A DNA stretch of 7,956 nt from contig JANYLF010000071.1 of the NCBI GenBank assembly GCA_025357995.1, forward strand, positions 1 through 7,956. Direction: 5' to 3'. Under the pieces are notes generated by a model. It was not told the origin of the DNA and ran no database searches. It saw only the letters and a list, made by a program, of their open reading frames with translations. How positions within the stretch are numbered: the first letter of the stretch is position 1; the number at the start of each line of letters is the position of its first letter. Shown piece by piece: positions 5,845-7,956 of this stretch. The position numbers and the translations under genes are program-made. This DNA is from Acidimicrobiia bacterium (GTDB taxonomy: Bacteria; Actinomycetota; Acidimicrobiia; IMCC26256; JAENVU01).

Positions 5845-6341
5845 CTCCCGAAGATCTGGTCGAAATCGAAGCGATCAAGCAGGTGAAGTACCGGTACTTC
5901 CGGTTCTTGGATCTCAAGATGTGGGACGACATCGCCGAGCTGTTCGTGCCCGAGGCAACGTGCGCGTATAGCGCCGGTGCTTACTCCTTTGACGGGCGTG
6001 ACGCGATCGTCGAGTTCTTCCGCAAGGCGATGGGACGCGAGACGTTCCTCTCCTCGCACAAGGCGCACCATCCCGAGATCACGCTGACGAGTGCGGACGC
6101 TGCGACCGGTATTTGGTCGCTCGAGGATTGGGTGATCGACACTCAGTGGGAGCTCGACATTCGCGGCGCGGCCTTTTACACCGACGACTACGTGAAGCGC
6201 GACGGCGAGTGGAAGATCCTCCATACCGCATACAAGCGCGTGATGGAGGAGCTGTCGCCGCGCGCCGGTCGTGCCGGATTGCAGTTGACCGCCTCCTACT
6301 GGGGTACCGGCGGCCGGAGTTCGCTGCCCGGGCCCGACTGA
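5841..6341 (+). CDS. NTF2/SnoaL-like protein (possible dehydratase, isomerase or cyclase)
   Basis: This 166-residue protein has the cone-shaped NTF2-like (SnoaL_4) fold pattern. It has an N-terminal helix pair EDLVEIEAIKQVKYRYFRFLDLKMWDDIAELF (4-35, broken by the usual DxxxW turn), then FVPEATCAYSAGAYSFDGRDAIVEFF (35-60), a His-rich SSHKAHHPEITL (71-82) and the sheet GIWSLEDWVID (90-100) to DGEWKILHTAYKRVME (121-136). Tyr19, His73 and Asp96 are spaced much like the catalytic Tyr, His and Asp I recall from the bile-acid dehydratase BaiE, so the pocket may be catalytic. That comparison is from memory. The ATG overlaps the lyase TGA as ATGA, implying coupled translation and a shared pathway. The substrate is unknown; polyketide, steroid or lipid-like molecules are usual for this fold. 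Confidence 0.85.
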   Translation: MTPEDLVEIEAIKQVKYRYFRFLDLKMWDDIAELFVPEATCAYSAGAYSFDGRDAIVEFFRKAMGRETFLSSHKAHHPEITLTSADAATGIWSLEDWVIDTQWELDIRGAAFYTDDYVKRDGEWKILHTAYKRVMEELSPRAGRAGLQLTASYWGTGGRSSLPGPD

Positions 6342-6358
6342 CCCTCGACGCCTCGAAC

Positions 6359-6362
6359 GGAG
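6359..6362 (+). promoter_or_regulatory. Ribosome binding site of the DUF7064-like gene
   Basis: GGAG lies seven bases before the ATG at 6370 and fixes that start. The 28-base gap after the SnoaL-like gene holds no promoter or terminator that I can see, so the gene is probably co-transcribed with it. Confidence 0.65.
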
Positions 6363-6369
6363 ATCTGCG

Positions 6370-7320
6370 ATGGCCGACGCCGCGCCCGTATTCAGCCCCG
6401 AACCCGTCGACGAGGGTCGTCACGCGCCCGGCGGAGAAGAGCTCTGGGGCGAGTCGTGGTACCTCGATTGGGCCGCGGCCGATTGCGCGTACGGCGGGTA
6501 CGTGCGCCTCGGGCTGTATCCGAATCTGGGGAAGGCCTGGTGGTGGATCGCGTTGGTGGGCGCAGACCGTCCGCTGGTGTTGACGGTCGAGCACGAGATG
6601 CCGTGCCCCGACGGTCTGGCCGCAGTCGACGTTGCTGTGGACGGCACCGCCTACGCACTCGCGTGGCCGAGGCCGTTCGAAGAGTTCCGGGTCACCAGCA
6701 CCGCGGTCGGCGTAGTACTGCCCGACCCCGCGCAAGCGTTCCACGGTTTCGACGACGCCGAACGAGTACCGGTCACGCTCGATCTCACATGGACGTCGCG
6801 GGCCGAGGTGTACCCGTACCCGATGACGACGCGCTACGAGATCTCGTCGTGGGTAACCGGCACCGTGATCATCGGCGATGAGACCATCGCGGTCGACTGT
6901 GGTGGCCAGCGCGATCACTCGTGGGGCGTGCGTGACTGGTGGCTGTTTCCGTGGAATTGGACATCCGGCGCATTCGAGGACGGCACGTGTGTGCACGCGG
7001 CCCGCTCGATCATTCCGAATCTTGACGTCTTCGCGACTGGCTACACCGTCGACGCGCCGGGCGCGCTCACGCCCGCGACGGTGGTCGAGAACTCGGTCGA
7101 CATCGACGCGGAGAAGATCCCCATCGCGGCGCGCCAACAGATCGGTGACGTCGCGTTCGGCACCGAACCGGTCGGCCACGCGCCGATCCTCCTCGTCGCA
7201 CCCGACGGCCGCGAGACTCGCTTTCCGCGCGCCATGTGTCGCTACACCACCGCCGACGGCGTGGTGGGCACCGGCTGGACCGAATACAACTGGCCTCCGG
7301 ATTTTCCCGCCAAACCCTGA
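6370..7320 (+). CDS. DUF7064-like protein (AttH/CrtC-type lipocalin-like fold)
   Basis: This 316-residue protein has no signal peptide and is rich in Trp, Tyr and beta-strand patterns. The most telling block is CGGQRDHSWGVRDWW (177-191). Together with the C-terminal GTGWTEYNW (300-308), it is typical of DUF7064/7065 proteins, which I place in the broad superfamily with AttH and the carotenoid hydratase CrtC (two lipocalin-like halves). The N-terminal half has WYLDWAAADCAYGGYVRLGLYP (30-51, broken by a turn) and the paired strand KAWWWIALVG (55-64). Members often occur in mycobacterial and acidimicrobial clusters for lipid or steroid-like substrates, but I know of no proven reaction. His183 and Asp189 are visible candidates for a hydratase- or isomerase-like pocket. 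It is the third gene of the plus-strand group. The family call rests on memory of the motif, so the superfamily is surer than the DUF number. Confidence 0.7.
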   Translation: MADAAPVFSPEPVDEGRHAPGGEELWGESWYLDWAAADCAYGGYVRLGLYPNLGKAWWWIALVGADRPLVLTVEHEMPCPDGLAAVDVAVDGTAYALAWPRPFEEFRVTSTAVGVVLPDPAQAFHGFDDAERVPVTLDLTWTSRAEVYPYPMTTRYEISSWVTGTVIIGDETIAVDCGGQRDHSWGVRDWWLFPWNWTSGAFEDGTCVHAARSIIPNLDVFATGYTVDAPGALTPATVVENSVDIDAEKIPIAARQQIGDVAFGTEPVGHAPILLVAPDGRETRFPRAMCRYTTADGVVGTGWTEYNWPPDFPAKP

Positions 7321-7341
7321 GACCGAGGGCCGCCCGACCTA

Positions 7342-7371
7342 TTGACCCTGAGTGGTCGGATCGTCACGATC
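7342..7371 (+). promoter_or_regulatory. Candidate promoter of the SGNH hydrolase with a 13-bp palindrome
   Basis: TTGACC (7342-7347) and CACGAT (7365-7370) are separated by exactly 17 bases, and the ATG at 7381 follows 10 bases after the second element. The second element sits inside the palindrome GATCGT-C-ACGATC (7359-7371, 6-bp arms). There is no Shine-Dalgarno before the ATG, so a leaderless or near-leaderless transcript is plausible. The -10 is weak (A at position 2 and T at position 6 only). Confidence 0.3.
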
Positions 7372-7380
7372 AGTGGTTCT

Positions 7381-7956
7381 ATGCGAGCCAGGGGGGCGGC
7401 ATTCACGGTTCCGGCGGTGGTCGGAGGCCTATGGGTTCAGGTGCAACGCGCCGCGCACGCGCCACTGCCCTTGTTCGACGATCAGGACCTCACCGGGTAT
7501 TACGGCGGCGGGCCGACGTCGGGGACGCGGGGCGGCTCCCCGGTACGGATCGCGGCACTCGGCGACAGCACCTTGACGGGTCCGGGTCTCGACGCCCCGA
7601 GAGATGTGTTCGTGGCCCAGGCGGCGGCTCGGCTGGGAGAACGTGTCCATCTCACGCGATACGCGGTGGGTGGCGCACGGATTGCCGACGTGTTGATGCA
7701 CCAGCTCCCGGCCGTCCTCGACGTCCGTCCCGACGTCGCGGTGGTGTCGATTGGTGCGAACGACGCCATGCACTCGACGCCGCTCGTGCAGTTCGAACGT
7801 GACTTCCGCGCCGTCATCGGTGCGCTCGATCGGGCCGGGATCGAGACGATCGTCTGCGGGCTCATCGATCTGTCGGTGGTGCCAAGAATTCCTACTGCAT
7901 TGAAGTCGATGCTCGGCCTGCGGGGTGCTGCGTATGAGCGCCGCAAGCATCGAGCC
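7381..7956 (+). CDS. SGNH/GDSL-type hydrolase, N-terminal membrane anchor or signal (runs off right edge)
   Basis: This reading frame is open from the ATG at 7381 to the window end (192 codons visible, no stop). A short basic start (MRARG) and a hydrophobic stretch AAFTVPAVVGGLWV (6-19) suggest a signal-anchor. The catalytic domain begins with RIAALGDST (56-64), SGNH block I with nucleophile Ser63. It continues with YAVGGARIADVL (94-105), the block II Gly, and VSIGANDAM (122-130), block III with oxyanion Asn127. The block V DxxH with the catalytic His lies beyond the window. Such actinobacterial proteins are secreted or membrane-tethered esterases or lipases; the substrate is unknown. The ATG is preferred because the hydrophobic N-terminus follows it. 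An in-frame TTG at 7342 would add 13 residues. The gene may be the last of the plus-strand group or a separate unit. Confidence 0.82.
   Translation, partial: MRARGAAFTVPAVVGGLWVQVQRAAHAPLPLFDDQDLTGYYGGGPTSGTRGGSPVRIAALGDSTLTGPGLDAPRDVFVAQAAARLGERVHLTRYAVGGARIADVLMHQLPAVLDVRPDVAVVSIGANDAMHSTPLVQFERDFRAVIGALDRAGIETIVCGLIDLSVVPRIPTALKSMLGLRGAAYERRKHRA

Noticed and set aside
7429..7950. Two minus-strand frames opposite the SGNH hydrolase region
   Set aside because: The plus strand here encodes GDS, GG and GAND blocks in order in one open frame; the opposite frames show no domain.
1..7956. CRISPR arrays, transposons, tRNA or rRNA genes, toxin-antitoxin or phage-defence modules
   Set aside because: No spaced repeats, terminal inverted repeats with a transposase, cloverleaf sequences or defence-family motifs were found. 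The only tandem repeat is the short coding one in the kinase.

Overview
The window is high-GC DNA with near-continuous coding, GTG starts, 4-base ATGA gene junctions and a probable leaderless promoter. Together with the gene families present, this points to an actinobacterium. The LivK-type lipoprotein and the mix of lipid or steroid-type genes make me favour Acidimicrobiia or a relative, but that is inference and I have no taxonomic marker.

Left half (1-4316, all minus strand). This is a compact conservon (Cvn-type) signalling operon, read from right to left. It encodes a large membrane sensor histidine kinase with an extracytoplasmic NIT-like sensor (CvnA-like, 1857-4316), a Roadblock/LC7 protein (CvnB-like, 1444-1860), a DUF742 winged-helix protein (CvnC-like, 1088-1447) and a small Ras-like GTPase (CvnD-like, 517-1098). 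The junctions overlap by 4, 4 and 11 bases, so translation is almost certainly coupled. About 115 bases beyond the GTPase, on the same strand, starts a lipoprotein substrate-binding protein of the branched-chain amino-acid (LivK/PBP1) type, which runs off the left edge. A perfect 10-bp hairpin sits between the two.

Divergent intergenic region (4317-4596). It carries a GGAGGA ribosome binding site and a weak promoter candidate for the conservon. Towards the right-hand genes it has two adjacent perfect inverted repeats (8-bp and 12-bp arms), then a TACGGT -10-like hexamer exactly six bases before the first ATG. That is the expected layout of a leaderless, operator-controlled promoter.

Right half (4597-7956, all plus strand). 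A soluble sphingosine-1-phosphate-lyase-like PLP enzyme (4597-5844) overlaps an NTF2/SnoaL-like protein (5841-6341) by four bases. A DUF7064-like protein related to the AttH/CrtC lipocalin-like fold (6370-7320) follows with a good ribosome binding site. Then comes a membrane-anchored or secreted SGNH/GDSL hydrolase (from 7381, open at the right edge), probably with its own promoter. The first three look like one transcription unit for an uncharacterised lipid- or polyketide-like catabolic or modification step. No substrate can be read from the sequence. No RNA genes, insertion sequences, CRISPR arrays or phage genes were seen.
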